Made by a program: the position numbers and the translations under genes. From Sphingosinicella microcystinivorans (lineage in GTDB: Bacteria > Pseudomonadota > Alphaproteobacteria > Sphingomonadales > Sphingomonadaceae), in NCBI RefSeq assembly GCF_027941835.1, contig NZ_CP116005.1, forward strand, positions 1,069,501 through 1,133,500: a stretch of DNA of 64,000 nucleotides, in the 5' to 3' direction. The first letter of the stretch is position 1. Every line of letters begins with the position of its first letter. The notes below the pieces were generated by a model. It made no database searches and was not told the DNA's origin. It saw only the letters and a list, made by a program, of their open reading frames with translations. Positions 19,908-28,068 of the stretch are shown here, in pieces.

Positions 19908-21264
19908 GCAGACCCCAGCCGATCAGCGTCCAGCCGCCGAGGATCATGTACTCGACGGGAACGCCCCCTCTCGCCAGCAGCGGGTTCACCAGCGCGGTCC
20001 CGGCCATCGCCAGCGCGGCCAGCAGCGCGAACAGGATCACCGCGCGGCCGCCGGGCACCAGATAATCCGGCGTTCCCGATCGCCGGCGTCTCAGCACCAG
20101 CAGCGCCGCGCAGCAGACGACGAAACAGAAGACGATACTGCTGGCGCTGGTGTCGACGAGAAGACTCACGGCACCGCGCCCCAGCAGCAGTCCCCCGATG
20201 TTGATCGCCCCGATCAGCAGGACGATCCGCGCGGGCGAACCATAGTCGGGATGAAGGACCGTCAGCCCCCGCGGCAGGAACCCGCGTCCGGCCAGCCCGT
20301 AGAGAATGCGCGTGCCCGCGAAATAGACGCCGTTCCACGTCTTCAACAGCGAAGCGAGCAGCACCACGAGCAGCAGCCGCGCCAATTGTTCCCCATAGGG
20401 AATCGCCCGCACGGCTTCGGCCATCGCGAGGTCGGCCCCCGCCAGTTCCTGCCACGGCTTCATCATCGACGCCGCCGTCACGGCGAGACAGTAAAAGAAA
20501 CCGGCCGCGGCGATCGAGACGAGCATCACCCGCGCGGAGGTCTTCAGCGTCACGCCGTCGCCGCGCTCCTCCACGGCCTGCGCGATGGTCTGGAAGCCGT
20601 TGAGCAGGAAGGCGCACGCTGCGAAGATCGCGAGAGACCCATGCCACCAGGGCTGCCCGCCCGGCAGGGACGGAAACGGCGGCCACAACCGCTGCGGATC
20701 GCCCATCGCCGCCATCGCCAGCAGCAGCGCCAGCGCGAATGCCAGAAAACCGTAGGTGAGCACCCCCTGGAAACGCGCCGAAGCCTGCCCGCCGCGGACG
20801 TTGATCGCCGTCATCAGCAACGCCCCCGCCGTGCCGATCAACAACTGGTTGCGCGTGACGGGCGTGTCGAACAGCACGTAGAGCTTCACATCGCCGAGAT
20901 CCGGCAGCAGCAGTTCCAGCACCCAGGCGACCGCGAGTCCCTCGAACACGGTGATGGATATCCAGCCGAGCGCGGTAAACCAGCCGACGAAGAACGCGGG
21001 CCTCGGCCCGAAGGCTTCCAGCGCGAAGGTGAAATCCCCGCCGGTGCGGGGAATCCGCGCCATCAATTCGGCATAGCAGGCGCCGATCGCCAGCACGGCG
21101 AGCATACCGGCAAGGAAGCCCAACACGGCGCCCGCCGGCCCGGCCTCGGCCAGCCAGCCGTTCAGGATCACCACCCAGGCCGATCCGATGATGGAACCGA
21201 AACCGAGCGCGAACAGCTGGAAGCGGCCGATCCGTCCGCTGAGCCGCTGGACGTCCCTGCTCAG
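19834..21264 (-). CDS. APC-family amino acid permease with probable CTG start
   Basis: 476 residues if translation starts at CTG 21264, which overlaps the TGA of the amidohydrolase gene as CTGA. The only in-frame standard starts (GTG at about 21174-21177) would remove RFQLFALGFGSIIGSAWVV, which is the essential TM1 with the substrate-binding GSIIGS motif, so they cannot give a working permease. The remaining membrane segments are intact and resemble those of the permease at 688-2049. It probably takes up amino acids or amines released by the cluster enzymes. Its 3' end runs 74 bp into the opposite POT gene. Confidence 0.85.
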   Translation of the reverse strand: MSRDVQRLSGRIGRFQLFALGFGSIIGSAWVVILNGWLAEAGPAGAVLGFLAGMLAVLAIGACYAELMARIPRTGGDFTFALEAFGPRPAFFVGWFTALGWISITVFEGLAVAWVLELLLPDLGDVKLYVLFDTPVTRNQLLIGTAGALLMTAINVRGGQASARFQGVLTYGFLAFALALLLAMAAMGDPQRLWPPFPSLPGGQPWWHGSLAIFAACAFLLNGFQTIAQAVEERGDGVTLKTSARVMLVSIAAAGFFYCLAVTAASMMKPWQELAGADLAMAEAVRAIPYGEQLARLLLVVLLASLLKTWNGVYFAGTRILYGLAGRGFLPRGLTVLHPDYGSPARIVLLIGAINIGGLLLGRGAVSLLVDTSASSIVFCFVVCCAALLVLRRRRSGTPDYLVPGGRAVILFALLAALAMAGTALVNPLLARGGVPVEYMILGGWTLIGWGLLRRWKASGGVPGRQAGTALPPRPE

Positions 21265-22553
21265 TTGACCTGCCTTCCGCCGATCATGACGAAATCCACC
21301 TTCTGCATCACCGAGATGTCGGCGATCGGATCTCCGGGCACGGCGACGAGGTCCGCTTCCAACCCCTCGGCGATCCGGCCGCGCCGGTCGGCAAGCCCGA
21401 GGAACCTCGCCGGTTCGGACGTCGCCGCCTTCAGCGCCTGCATCGGCGGCATCCCGGCCGCCACCATCAACGCGAACTCGCGCGCATTGTCGCCATGAGC
21501 GGAGACGCCGCTGTCGGTGCCGAACAGGATCGGCACGCCCATCCGCAAGGCACGGCTGAAGGTCGCCGCCATCAACGGCCCGATGACGGCCGCCTTGCCC
21601 CGGATCGCCTCCGGCAACGCGCCGGGCACGCCCGATTGCGCGACGAGCCAGTCGCCGGCCATGAGCGTCGGCACCAGATAGATATGTTTCGCCTTCATCT
21701 GCCGCATGGTTTCGTCATCGAGATAGGTGCCATGCTCGATGGTGGAGACCCCTGCGGCAACGGCGCGGCGCAGCCCCTCCAGCCCATGCGCATGGGCCGC
21801 GACGTGCATCCCGTAGTCCTTCGCCGCGGCGACGATCGCGGCCAGCTCGTCGTTCATGAACTGGGCGTTCTGTCCGTTTGCCGCCAGGCTCATCACGCCG
21901 CCGGTCGCAGTGATCTTGATGAGGTCCGCGCCTTCCTTGTAGCGTTGGCGGACGGCCTTGCGGGCCTCCTCCGGGCTGTCCACGACACCTTCGTTCGCGG
22001 TCGGCGGCTTCAGCCCCAACGCGGGCGACAGGCCGTTGCTGCCGTCGCCGTGCCCGCCGGTCGAGGCCAGCATCCCGCTCGAGGTCAGCACATGCGGCCC
22101 CGCCACGTCGCCCCGTTCCACCGCCTTGCGGAGCGCTATGGTGACCTGCTGCACGTCTCCGAGGTCGCGCACCAGCGTGAAGCCGGCCTTCAGCGTCTTC
22201 AGCCCGTTCACCTGCACCTTGTAGGCGAAATCGGCCGGGCTCAGCAGCAGCGGGTCGGTGAAGGTCGCAAATCCCGGCTCCGCCGAGAGATGGGTGTGCA
22301 TGTCCATCAGGCCGGGCATCAGGGTGTGCCCCGGCAGGTCGATCAGCGTATCGCCGGGCCCCGGCGCCACGCGGCCGGGCAGAACCTTCGAGATGCGCCC
22401 CGCATCGACGACGACGGTATGCGGCCCCAGCGGCACATCGGAACTGCCGTCGATCAGGCGATCGGCCTGGACATAGGTGGCCGCCGACGAAGGCTCCGCC
22501 GCCAGAACCGCCAATGCAGCCAACAGGACCGAAGCCGCCCGCACCCCCGACAT
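21261..22553 (-). CDS. Secreted amidohydrolase (imidazolonepropionase/Xaa-Pro-dipeptidase-like)
   Basis: 430 residues from ATG 22553, chosen because CGAGGGGGCGGA precedes it and the protein then starts with a proper signal peptide (cut near PSSAATYV); a longer form from 22583 is possible. Metal-site motifs of the amidohydrolase superfamily are present: MDMHTHLS (His86, His88), LIKITATGG with the bridging Lys, HAHG, IEHGTYLDD and LFGTDSG with the catalytic Asp. Related secreted enzymes hydrolyse Xaa-Pro or other dipeptides and lactam-like rings. It is coupled to the permease downstream, which fits release of a small product followed by uptake. Confidence 0.87.
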   Translation of the reverse strand: MSGVRAASVLLAALAVLAAEPSSAATYVQADRLIDGSSDVPLGPHTVVVDAGRISKVLPGRVAPGPGDTLIDLPGHTLMPGLMDMHTHLSAEPGFATFTDPLLLSPADFAYKVQVNGLKTLKAGFTLVRDLGDVQQVTIALRKAVERGDVAGPHVLTSSGMLASTGGHGDGSNGLSPALGLKPPTANEGVVDSPEEARKAVRQRYKEGADLIKITATGGVMSLAANGQNAQFMNDELAAIVAAAKDYGMHVAAHAHGLEGLRRAVAAGVSTIEHGTYLDDETMRQMKAKHIYLVPTLMAGDWLVAQSGVPGALPEAIRGKAAVIGPLMAATFSRALRMGVPILFGTDSGVSAHGDNAREFALMVAAGMPPMQALKAATSEPARFLGLADRRGRIAEGLEADLVAVPGDPIADISVMQKVDFVMIGGRQVN

Positions 22554-22743
22554 TCCGCCCCCTCGCTTGCATGGACTCGCCACTCTCTAGAGCGCAGGGG
22601 GCCGCCGACACATGACCGAACGGCACCCATTCATGACATCCCTGCAAGACGGCGTCACGGCCGACGCGCCGGCTTGCGCCGGGACAAGCGAAGCCCGGCG
22701 AACGATACGGTACGGATTCGCCGGCCGAGGCCCATATGTCTGC

Positions 22744-23002
22744 TTACTGGCTGTCCATGAACGGATAGGAGCCGGGCTGGAGTTCGGTGAGCAGGCCCAT
22801 CCCGGTGTCGATGGCGAGGCTGCCGGTACCGCCGCCGGTGGCGAGCGGTAGTACGATCCCCCTGCCGCGAAGCCGATCGCGAAGCGCGGCGAACGGCGCC
22901 ATTGCGGCTTCGAGCGCGGCGCGCGGAGGTTCCGATGACGTGCATCAGATGCCCGGCATAGGCCTGCACGCCTGCGCCTTGCGCTCGTGACGACAGCTCC
23001 AT
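22744..23002 (-). pseudogene. Remnant of a D-threonine aldolase/D-serine dehydratase-like gene (C-terminal part)
   Basis: Two frames on the minus strand together read as the C-terminal part of a DSD1-type PLP enzyme: QGAGVQAYAGHLMHVI (22930-23000), then after a frame change AALEAAMAPFAALRDRLRGR and TGGGTGSLAIDTGMGLL, LTELQPGSYPFMD and a stop at 22744. The order and spacing match the family, where GGTGT and ELQxGSYxFMD are conserved. The N-terminal part is gone and an indel near 22935-22945 breaks the frame, so it is dead. It sits tail to tail with an amidase remnant, apparently after a deletion. Confidence 0.75.
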
Positions 23003-23432
23003 CCGCGGATGCCGTCGATGCCACCGTGGTGGAAGCGGCCGAGGATACAGCGTGGCTTTGCGAAGCGCTGGAGCACACGGTAGAGGCGATCGGGATGCTG
23101 GTGACGATCTGGTCGCCGAGCATCCTGCACGCCGTGCGCCGCATCGAGACCGCGACGGGGCGCTGTCGCACGACCGGATCGTACACGACCTTCCCGCCTT
23201 CTTCGCGGTCTCGCGCGACGCGCCGTTCACGGTGCAATACAACCTCACCGGCCAGCCCGCGACGAGCGCGCCGTTGCATATGCTTGACGGATTGCCGATC
23301 GGCACGCAGATCGCCGGGCGACCGGGCGGCGAGGAGACCCTGCTCTCGCTTGCCGCCGCGCTGGAAAGCGCACGGCCGTGGCGGGACACGCGGCCGCCGG
23401 TCTCCGCAACGCTGTCCGGAGCCTCCGCATGA
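23003..23432 (+). pseudogene. Remnant of an amidase-signature-family gene (C-terminal part)
   Basis: The second half reads PFTVQYNLTGQPATSAPL, LDGLPIGTQIAGRPGGEETLL and LAAALESARPW, the conserved C-terminus of amidase-signature enzymes (GatA-like). Upstream, in another frame, VDATVVEAAEDTAWLCEALEH fits the family's internal helix. A frame change is needed near 23160, and the catalytic Ser-Ser-Lys region is absent, so the product cannot be active. Its TGA (23430-23432) overlaps the ATG of the following ammonia-lyase gene, which suggests that the two genes were once one translationally coupled pair. Confidence 0.8.
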
Positions 23433-24595
23433 CCGAACTGTTCCTGAATCCATTGAAGACCGCTGAGCCGCAGCCCGGCCTTTCCGCAGACGCCCATGCC
23501 GAACCGGCGGCGCTGCTCGCCGCCTGCCCCGCCTATGCGCCGACGCCGCTCGTGCGCCTGCCGGGCCTTGCACGGAAGCTCGGTGTTGGCCGGGTGCTGG
23601 TGAAGGACGAAAGCAAGCGCATGGGACTCGGCAGCTTCAAGGCGCTGGGCGGCGTCTATGCCGTGCTGAGCGTCGCGCGCGAACGCGCCGGGGCTGCGCT
23701 CGGCCGAAGCATCACCCCCGCCGACCTCATCGGCGACGCGGTCCGCGGGGTTGCATCCGGCCTGCACTTCGTCTGCGCCAGCGACGGCAACCACGGCCGC
23801 GCGGTCGCTGCGGGCGCGCGGCTCGTCGGCGCGCGCTGCTCGGTCTATCTGCACGCGGGCGTCACCGGGGAACGCGCCGATCACATCCGCAGGCAGGGCG
23901 CCGCCATCGTGCGCGTGGACGGCAGCTACGACGATTCGGTCGAACAGGCACGCCGCGACGCCGCGGCGACAGGCGCGATCCTCGTCTCGGACACCGCGGA
24001 CACGCCCGAATGTGCGGACGACCCGCTGCCTGTCCGCGTGATGCAGGGCTACACGGTGATCGCCGAGGAGATCCGTGCGCGGCTCTCGCCCGACGAGCGC
24101 CCGACGCACCTGTTCGTGCAGGCGGGCGTCGGCGGCCTCGCCGCCGCGATGGCGAGCCGGTTCGGCGGCACGCCGGACGCGCCGCGCATCATCATCGTCG
24201 AACCGGACAGCGCAGATTGCCTGCTGGAAAGCGCGCGTGCCGGCGCGGCGACGGAGGTTCCGCACGGCGCCGCGACCATCTACGCGATGCTCGAATGCCT
24301 GCGGCCCTCGCTGCCCGCGTTCGCGATCCTCAAGGACCGCGCGGATGCCTTCCTCTCGGTCGCGGACGGCCTCGCCGCAGACGCCGTCCGCAGCCTCGCG
24401 ATACCGGCCGAAGGCGACAGCGCCATCCGTGCCGGCGCGTCGGGCGCCGCCGGCCTTGCCGGCGCGCTCGCCGTCGCTGAGAATGCCGAGTGGCGTATGC
24501 AAACCGGCATGGACAGCAACGCGACGCTGCTCCTCATCGTGACCGAAGGCGTGACGGACGAAGGCGAGTACCGGCGGCTGGTATACGGGGCCTAA
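23429..24595 (+). CDS. dpaL: Diaminopropionate ammonia-lyase
   Basis: 388 residues, fold-type II PLP enzyme. The DpaL/YgeX signature is clear: KDESKRMGLGSFKALGG with the Schiff-base Lys71, then SDGNHGRAVA, a catalytic Asp region and VGGLAAAMASRF. The enzyme splits 2,3-diaminopropionate (D or L) to pyruvate and two ammonia. The size fits the usual ~400 residues. ATG 23429 overlaps the stop of the broken amidase. Nearby remnants of a D-amino-acid enzyme and an amidase suggest that the locus once handled D- or non-protein amino acids; this gene appears to be the only intact survivor. A role on other hydroxy- or amino-amino acids is possible. Confidence 0.85.
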   Translation: MTELFLNPLKTAEPQPGLSADAHAEPAALLAACPAYAPTPLVRLPGLARKLGVGRVLVKDESKRMGLGSFKALGGVYAVLSVARERAGAALGRSITPADLIGDAVRGVASGLHFVCASDGNHGRAVAAGARLVGARCSVYLHAGVTGERADHIRRQGAAIVRVDGSYDDSVEQARRDAAATGAILVSDTADTPECADDPLPVRVMQGYTVIAEEIRARLSPDERPTHLFVQAGVGGLAAAMASRFGGTPDAPRIIIVEPDSADCLLESARAGAATEVPHGAATIYAMLECLRPSLPAFAILKDRADAFLSVADGLAADAVRSLAIPAEGDSAIRAGASGAAGLAGALAVAENAEWRMQTGMDSNATLLLIVTEGVTDEGEYRRLVYGA

Positions 24596-24596
24596 C

Positions 24597-24790
24597 GTGA
24601 AGAAGCCGACCTCTCGGCGATTGTGGTTGCCGCAGCCCGCCGTGATCCGGCCTTCAAACTCTTGGCCCGGCTCACGCGTAATGAAGTTGATGGCCACCTA
24701 TGGCATTGCGGCCGTAGAGTGCGCCCTGCGCCTCTTGACCACCTCGACGCGTTCGACGTCTTGGGGTTGCCGTATACCGTCAAAAGCCCG
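24597..24790 (-). pseudogene. Remnant of a TonB-dependent receptor plug domain
   Basis: Three short minus-strand frames join into the conserved plug core: RQPQDVERVEVVK (about 24740-24775), then [13 protein letters not shown], then AINFITREPGQEFEGRI (down to about 24650). The full pattern in intact receptors is [27 protein letters not shown], so at least two frame changes are needed. No signal peptide or barrel remains. It lies between the dpaL stop and tRNA-Phe, a typical place for debris left by insertion and deletion events. Confidence 0.72.
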
Positions 24791-24837
24791 GAGTTTTGCC
24801 GCTTTAGGGCGCCTGCGGATGTCTGCGGAAGGGGCAA

Positions 24838-24913
24838 TGGTGCCCAGGGGCGGAATCGAACCACCGACACTGCGATTTTCAGTCGCATGCTCTACCAACT
24901 GAGCTACCTGGGC
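24838..24913 (-). tRNA. tRNA-Phe (GAA)
   Basis: On the minus strand the 76-nt sequence folds as a tRNA: acceptor arm GCCCAGG/CCTGGGC, D-arm GCTCAGTTGGTAGAGC, anticodon loop CTGAAAA with anticodon GAA, T-arm with GGTTCGATTCC, discriminator A and an encoded CCA. This identifies tRNA-Phe. It sits just downstream of yacG in the same direction, a common arrangement in sphingomonads. Confidence 0.97.
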
Positions 24914-24983
24914 ACATCCCGGCGAAAGCGGAATGAAGCGGGCCTCTTAATGGGCCGCGCGGAGCTTGTCCAGCACCCGCGCA

Positions 24984-25166
24984 TCAATCCTCTGCGGGCG
25001 GTTCCTCGTCCGGATGGACGGGGACGCGGTAGCGTTCGTCGAGCCACGAGATGAGGTCGCGGTCGCGGCAGAGCTGCGAGCAGAAGGGCTTCAGCGCCGC
25101 CGTTTCCGGCTTGCCGCAGACAGGGCAGCGGCCGAGGCGCGAGTCAGGTCTGGGCGGCATGGACAT
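24984..25166 (-). CDS. yacG: DNA gyrase inhibitor/zinc-binding protein YacG
   Basis: 60 residues. Four cysteines in the YacG pattern, C14-x2-C17 (RCPVCGKP) and C29-x3-C33 (FCSQLCRDRDL), bind one zinc. The following WLDERYRVPV is also conserved. In Escherichia coli YacG binds GyrB and blocks gyrase. The gene overlaps the 3' end of rng by 23 nt, so it is translated from the same message. The start could also be the Met at residue 3. Confidence 0.93.
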   Translation of the reverse strand: MSMPPRPDSRLGRCPVCGKPETAALKPFCSQLCRDRDLISWLDERYRVPVHPDEEPPAED

Positions 25167-26127
25167 GACCCGCTTGTAACCCGAGCGCGGCGTCTTCGGC
25201 CAGCGCTACCGGCGCACCGATGCGGCGTTCCAGCTCGGCAAGCAGCGCGGGCCGGTTCCCCAGCCACGCGGCGACGCGCGGCGCGGCGGTGAGCGTGCGC
25301 GGCCCTGCGCCCGGCGTGCGTTCGGCGACACGGAGGAGCGCAAGCGCGGCGGTCTCCACGGGCGCGTTCTGCACAAGCTCGACGATCGAGGCGCGCTGGC
25401 GTGGACGCACGATCTGCAAGAAACCGAAGCCGTTCACCGCCGTGCGCTCGAAGGGCTGCGGGAGCAGCGCGTCGACAAGCCCGCCCGCCGCCTGCCGCGC
25501 CACCTTGTCGTGCAGCGTCGGCAGGTCGATGCCGATGGAGCCGCCGATGTCGAGGCGGCGGATCGCAGCGGCGGCAGAACGGACCCCTGCCATCGCGAGG
25601 TCCACTGCAGGGAGGTCGCCGTCGATGTCGATGGCCGTCATCGCCGGGGTCGGCGCGATCGCGAGGCTGCCGCCGGGAAAGGGCACAAGACCGCTTTCGG
25701 CCTCGGCGAGCGCTTCGTCCCAGCCCCAATCGTCGAGCGTTTCGCCGTGGCCGAGGACGCGCGCACCCGGCGGATCGAACATGGCGGCGGCCGCGATCAG
25801 GCCCGGCGATGCGCCGGGAACGCCTTCCGCGCGCACCTTCGCAAGCCTCGGACGTCCGCGCTCCGGAATCGGTTCGCGTACCACGACGACGCGCGCCAGA
25901 CCGCCTTCGGCGAGACCGGCGGGCATGGGCTCAAGCAGGGCTTCATCCGCCCCCAGCAGAACGATGCCGCGCCGCGCGCCGAGCTTCGCCGTCAGCCGCG
26001 CGTCCCACACCTCGCCCGCCCGCGGGCCGCAGCCTTCACGGATGATCCGCATTTCGGCGATCCCGCCGTCCTCGATCCGCGCAGCACGGGTTTCGCCGAT
26101 GCCGCGCTCGATCAGCCATTCAGCCAT
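25144..26127 (-). CDS. rng: Ribonuclease G/E-family protein (short form)
   Basis: 327 residues from ATG 26127, which overlaps the maf stop by 8 nt. The catalytic core of RNase E/G is recognised by TAIDIDGDLPAVDLA, RRLDIGGSIGIDLPTL (the DNase I-like metal-site region) and FLQIVRPRQRASI. The protein is shorter than E. coli RNase G (489 residues) and lacks an obvious S1-domain motif and the Zn-link CxxC, as in the short alphaproteobacterial version found in infA-maf-rng-yacG blocks. It probably processes RNA, but the full endonuclease activity is uncertain. Confidence 0.85.
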   Translation of the reverse strand: MAEWLIERGIGETRAARIEDGGIAEMRIIREGCGPRAGEVWDARLTAKLGARRGIVLLGADEALLEPMPAGLAEGGLARVVVVREPIPERGRPRLAKVRAEGVPGASPGLIAAAAMFDPPGARVLGHGETLDDWGWDEALAEAESGLVPFPGGSLAIAPTPAMTAIDIDGDLPAVDLAMAGVRSAAAAIRRLDIGGSIGIDLPTLHDKVARQAAGGLVDALLPQPFERTAVNGFGFLQIVRPRQRASIVELVQNAPVETAALALLRVAERTPGAGPRTLTAAPRVAAWLGNRPALLAELERRIGAPVALAEDAALGLQAGHVHAAQT

Positions 26128-26698
26128 CGGAGGGAACGATGCCGGACGCGGCAAGGAGCGCCGCCGCCTCGTAGAGCGGCAGGCCGACGACGCCCGAATA
26201 GCTGCCGGAAAGGAAGCGCACGAAGGCGGCGGCGCGACCCTGTATGGCATAGCCGCCCGCCTTGCCGCGCCCCTCGCCCGACCGGACGTAGGCGTCGATC
26301 TCGGCGGCCGAGAGCCGCTTGAAGGCGACGATGCTCTCGGCGACGCGCCCGCGCAGCCGCCCGTCCGCGTCGATGACGGCGACGGCGCTGTAGACGCGGT
26401 GCCGCCGCCCCGACAGCAATGCGAGGCATTGCCGGACGACATCGTCGGTATCGGCGGGCGGCAGGATGCGGCGGCCCGCAGCGACCGTCGTGTCCCCCGC
26501 GATCACCGCCTCGCCCGGACCGCGCGGCACGGCTGCCGCCTTCTCGGCGGCAAGGCGCACGGCATAGTCCCGGGGCAGCTCTCCACGCCGGGGCGTTTCG
26601 TCGATGTCGGGCGAAAGCGTGCGCGCCGGAACGAGGCCGATCTGTTCGAGAAGGGCGCGGCGGCGCGGGCTCGATGAGGCAAGGACCAGCGCCGGCAC
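26120..26698 (-). CDS. maf: Maf-family nucleoside triphosphate pyrophosphatase
   Basis: 192 residues. The Maf signature LVLASSSPRRRALLEQIG is at residues 4-21, followed by the conserved EKAAAV, IAGDTTV (catalytic Asp region), YSAVAVI and GYAIQGRAAAFV motifs. Maf proteins hydrolyse non-canonical nucleotides such as dTTP/UTP derivatives and m7GTP, acting as housecleaning enzymes. The gene lies 12 nt downstream of infA and overlaps rng. Confidence 0.93.
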   Translation of the reverse strand: MPALVLASSSPRRRALLEQIGLVPARTLSPDIDETPRRGELPRDYAVRLAAEKAAAVPRGPGEAVIAGDTTVAAGRRILPPADTDDVVRQCLALLSGRRHRVYSAVAVIDADGRLRGRVAESIVAFKRLSAAEIDAYVRSGEGRGKAGGYAIQGRAAAFVRFLSGSYSGVVGLPLYEAAALLAASGIVPSDG

Positions 26699-26710
26699 AG
26701 GACGGTTCCG

Positions 26711-26929
26711 TTACTTGAAGCGGTAGGTGATACGGCCCTTGGTGAGGTCGTAGGGCGTCAGCTCGACGAGCACCTCGTCGCCGACGAGCACGCGGATGCG
26801 GTTCTTGCGCATCTTGCCGGCGGTGTGGCCCAGAATCTCGTGATCGTTTTCCAGCTTCACACGGAACATCGCGTTGGGGAGCAGTTCGGTGACCGTCCCC
26901 CGCATTTCCAGAAGTTCTTCCTTCGCCAT
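26711..26929 (-). CDS. infA: Translation initiation factor IF-1
   Basis: 72 residues, the usual length. The sequence [20 protein letters not shown], the [15 protein letters not shown] segment and the C-terminal ITYRFK are typical of the S1/OB-fold IF-1, which binds the ribosomal A site during initiation. It starts the leftward infA-maf-rng-yacG-tRNA-Phe transcription unit. An AAGGAG ribosome-binding site precedes ATG 26929 (AAGGAGACTGA). Confidence 0.98.
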   Translation of the reverse strand: MAKEELLEMRGTVTELLPNAMFRVKLENDHEILGHTAGKMRKNRIRVLVGDEVLVELTPYDLTKGRITYRFK

Positions 26930-27021
26930 TCAGTCTCCTTGCGCGGGCAAGCGTGCCCGCAAATGCTGCCTGCCCTTGGCGGAAAAGGCACGGAAACGCA
27001 AGGTTGCTGTTGGCAGCGGGT

Positions 27022-27324
27022 TCAGCGGCGGCGCAGGCGCCGCGCGTTCGCGGTGACGCGGCTGTGGACGGGCGCGAGCGCGTTTTCCGCCGCCTCGATG
27101 GGGTCGCGGGCGCGCGCCGCGCCCATCATGCCGCGCGTGAAGGCATCCAGCTTTTCGGGGACCATGCGACCGAATTCCTGCATGTCGAGCGCCGCCGGGA
27201 AGATCGCCGCGTTGCCGATCATGGCGCTGCGCTCCGCGATGACGACCATCGAGGCGGACCAGGTTTCCACGGACATGCGCCACAGCCGGACCATCTGCGG
27301 ACCCGAACGCCACCAGTCGACCAT
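27022..27324 (-). CDS. Conserved hypothetical small protein
   Basis: 100 residues from ATG 27324, chosen because a GGGGGG ribosome-binding site lies just before it; ATG 27339 would add MRGVC. Seen: a helical, Met-rich start [20 protein letters not shown], a middle [21 protein letters not shown] and a basic C-terminus ending ANARRLRRR. The composition is reminiscent of phasin-like or membrane-surface helical proteins, but no family can be named. Located between infA and hisG, on the infA strand, divergent from hisG. Confidence 0.6.
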   Translation of the reverse strand: MVDWWRSGPQMVRLWRMSVETWSASMVVIAERSAMIGNAAIFPAALDMQEFGRMVPEKLDAFTRGMMGAARARDPIEAAENALAPVHSRVTANARRLRRR

Positions 27325-27411
27325 ACACACCCCCCGCATGTTCTTTTGTCCGCACGCACGGATCGCCGACTCCGTTGCGGCGCGGCACCGCCTTCTTTAC
27401 AGGCAGTCGCG

Positions 27412-28068
27412 ATGAAAACGGAACTGGTCTTTGCAATCCCTAAGGGACGCATCCTTGAGGAAGCGTTGCCGCTGCTGGCGCGCGCCGGAATCGAGCCCGA
27501 GGCGTCGTTCGCGGACGAGAGCAGCCGCGCGCTGCAGTTCGCCACCAATGTGCCCGGCCTCTCGATCATCCGCGTGCGCGCGTTCGACGTCGCGACCTTC
27601 GTGGCGCACGGCGCGGCGGACCTCGGCATCGCGGGCAACGACGTGCTGATGGAGTTCGCCTACTCCGAGATCTACGCGCCCGTCGACCTCGGCATCGGGC
27701 ACTGCCGGCTTTCGGTGGCGGAACCGGCCGAGATGGCGGCGGGCGACGATCCGCGCAGTTGGAGCCACGTGCGCGTCGCCACCAAGTACCCGAACCTCAC
27801 CAGCCAGCACTTCGCGGCGCGCGGCGTGCAGGCGGAGTGCGTGAAGCTGAACGGCGCGATGGAGCTGGCGCCGCGGCTCGGCCTCACGCAGCGCATCGTC
27901 GACCTCGTGTCGAGCGGGCGCACGCTCAAGGAGAACGGGCTCGTCGAAGTAGAGAAAATAGCCGAGGTGACGAGCAGATTGATCGTCAACCGGGCGGCCT
28001 TCAAGACCAAGGCGGCAGCGATCGCACCGTGGATCGAGCGCTTCCGGGAGGCCGCCGGTGCCGCTTGA
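27412..28068 (+). CDS. hisG: ATP phosphoribosyltransferase, short form
   Basis: 218 residues. Motifs: [17 protein letters not shown] at the N-terminus, [10 protein letters not shown] for substrate binding, [14 protein letters not shown] and the PRPP-binding loop [14 protein letters not shown]. This is the first step of histidine synthesis (ATP + PRPP to phosphoribosyl-ATP). The absence of the ~80-residue C-terminal regulatory domain marks the short HisG form, which needs HisZ for activity and feedback control; hisZ is not in the window. It overlaps hisD by 11 nt. Confidence 0.96.
   Translation: MKTELVFAIPKGRILEEALPLLARAGIEPEASFADESSRALQFATNVPGLSIIRVRAFDVATFVAHGAADLGIAGNDVLMEFAYSEIYAPVDLGIGHCRLSVAEPAEMAAGDDPRSWSHVRVATKYPNLTSQHFAARGVQAECVKLNGAMELAPRLGLTQRIVDLVSSGRTLKENGLVEVEKIAEVTSRLIVNRAAFKTKAAAIAPWIERFREAAGAA

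Noticed and set aside
22612-22851. 79-codon plus-strand ORF after the amidohydrolase gene
   Set aside because: Its antisense strand carries the better-supported D-threonine-aldolase-like remnant; no homology feature in this frame.
24838-24913. tRNA-Phe as the attachment site of the 34869-42448 island
   Set aside because: The island ends share a 9-bp repeat unrelated to the tRNA 3' end and lie 10 kb away.
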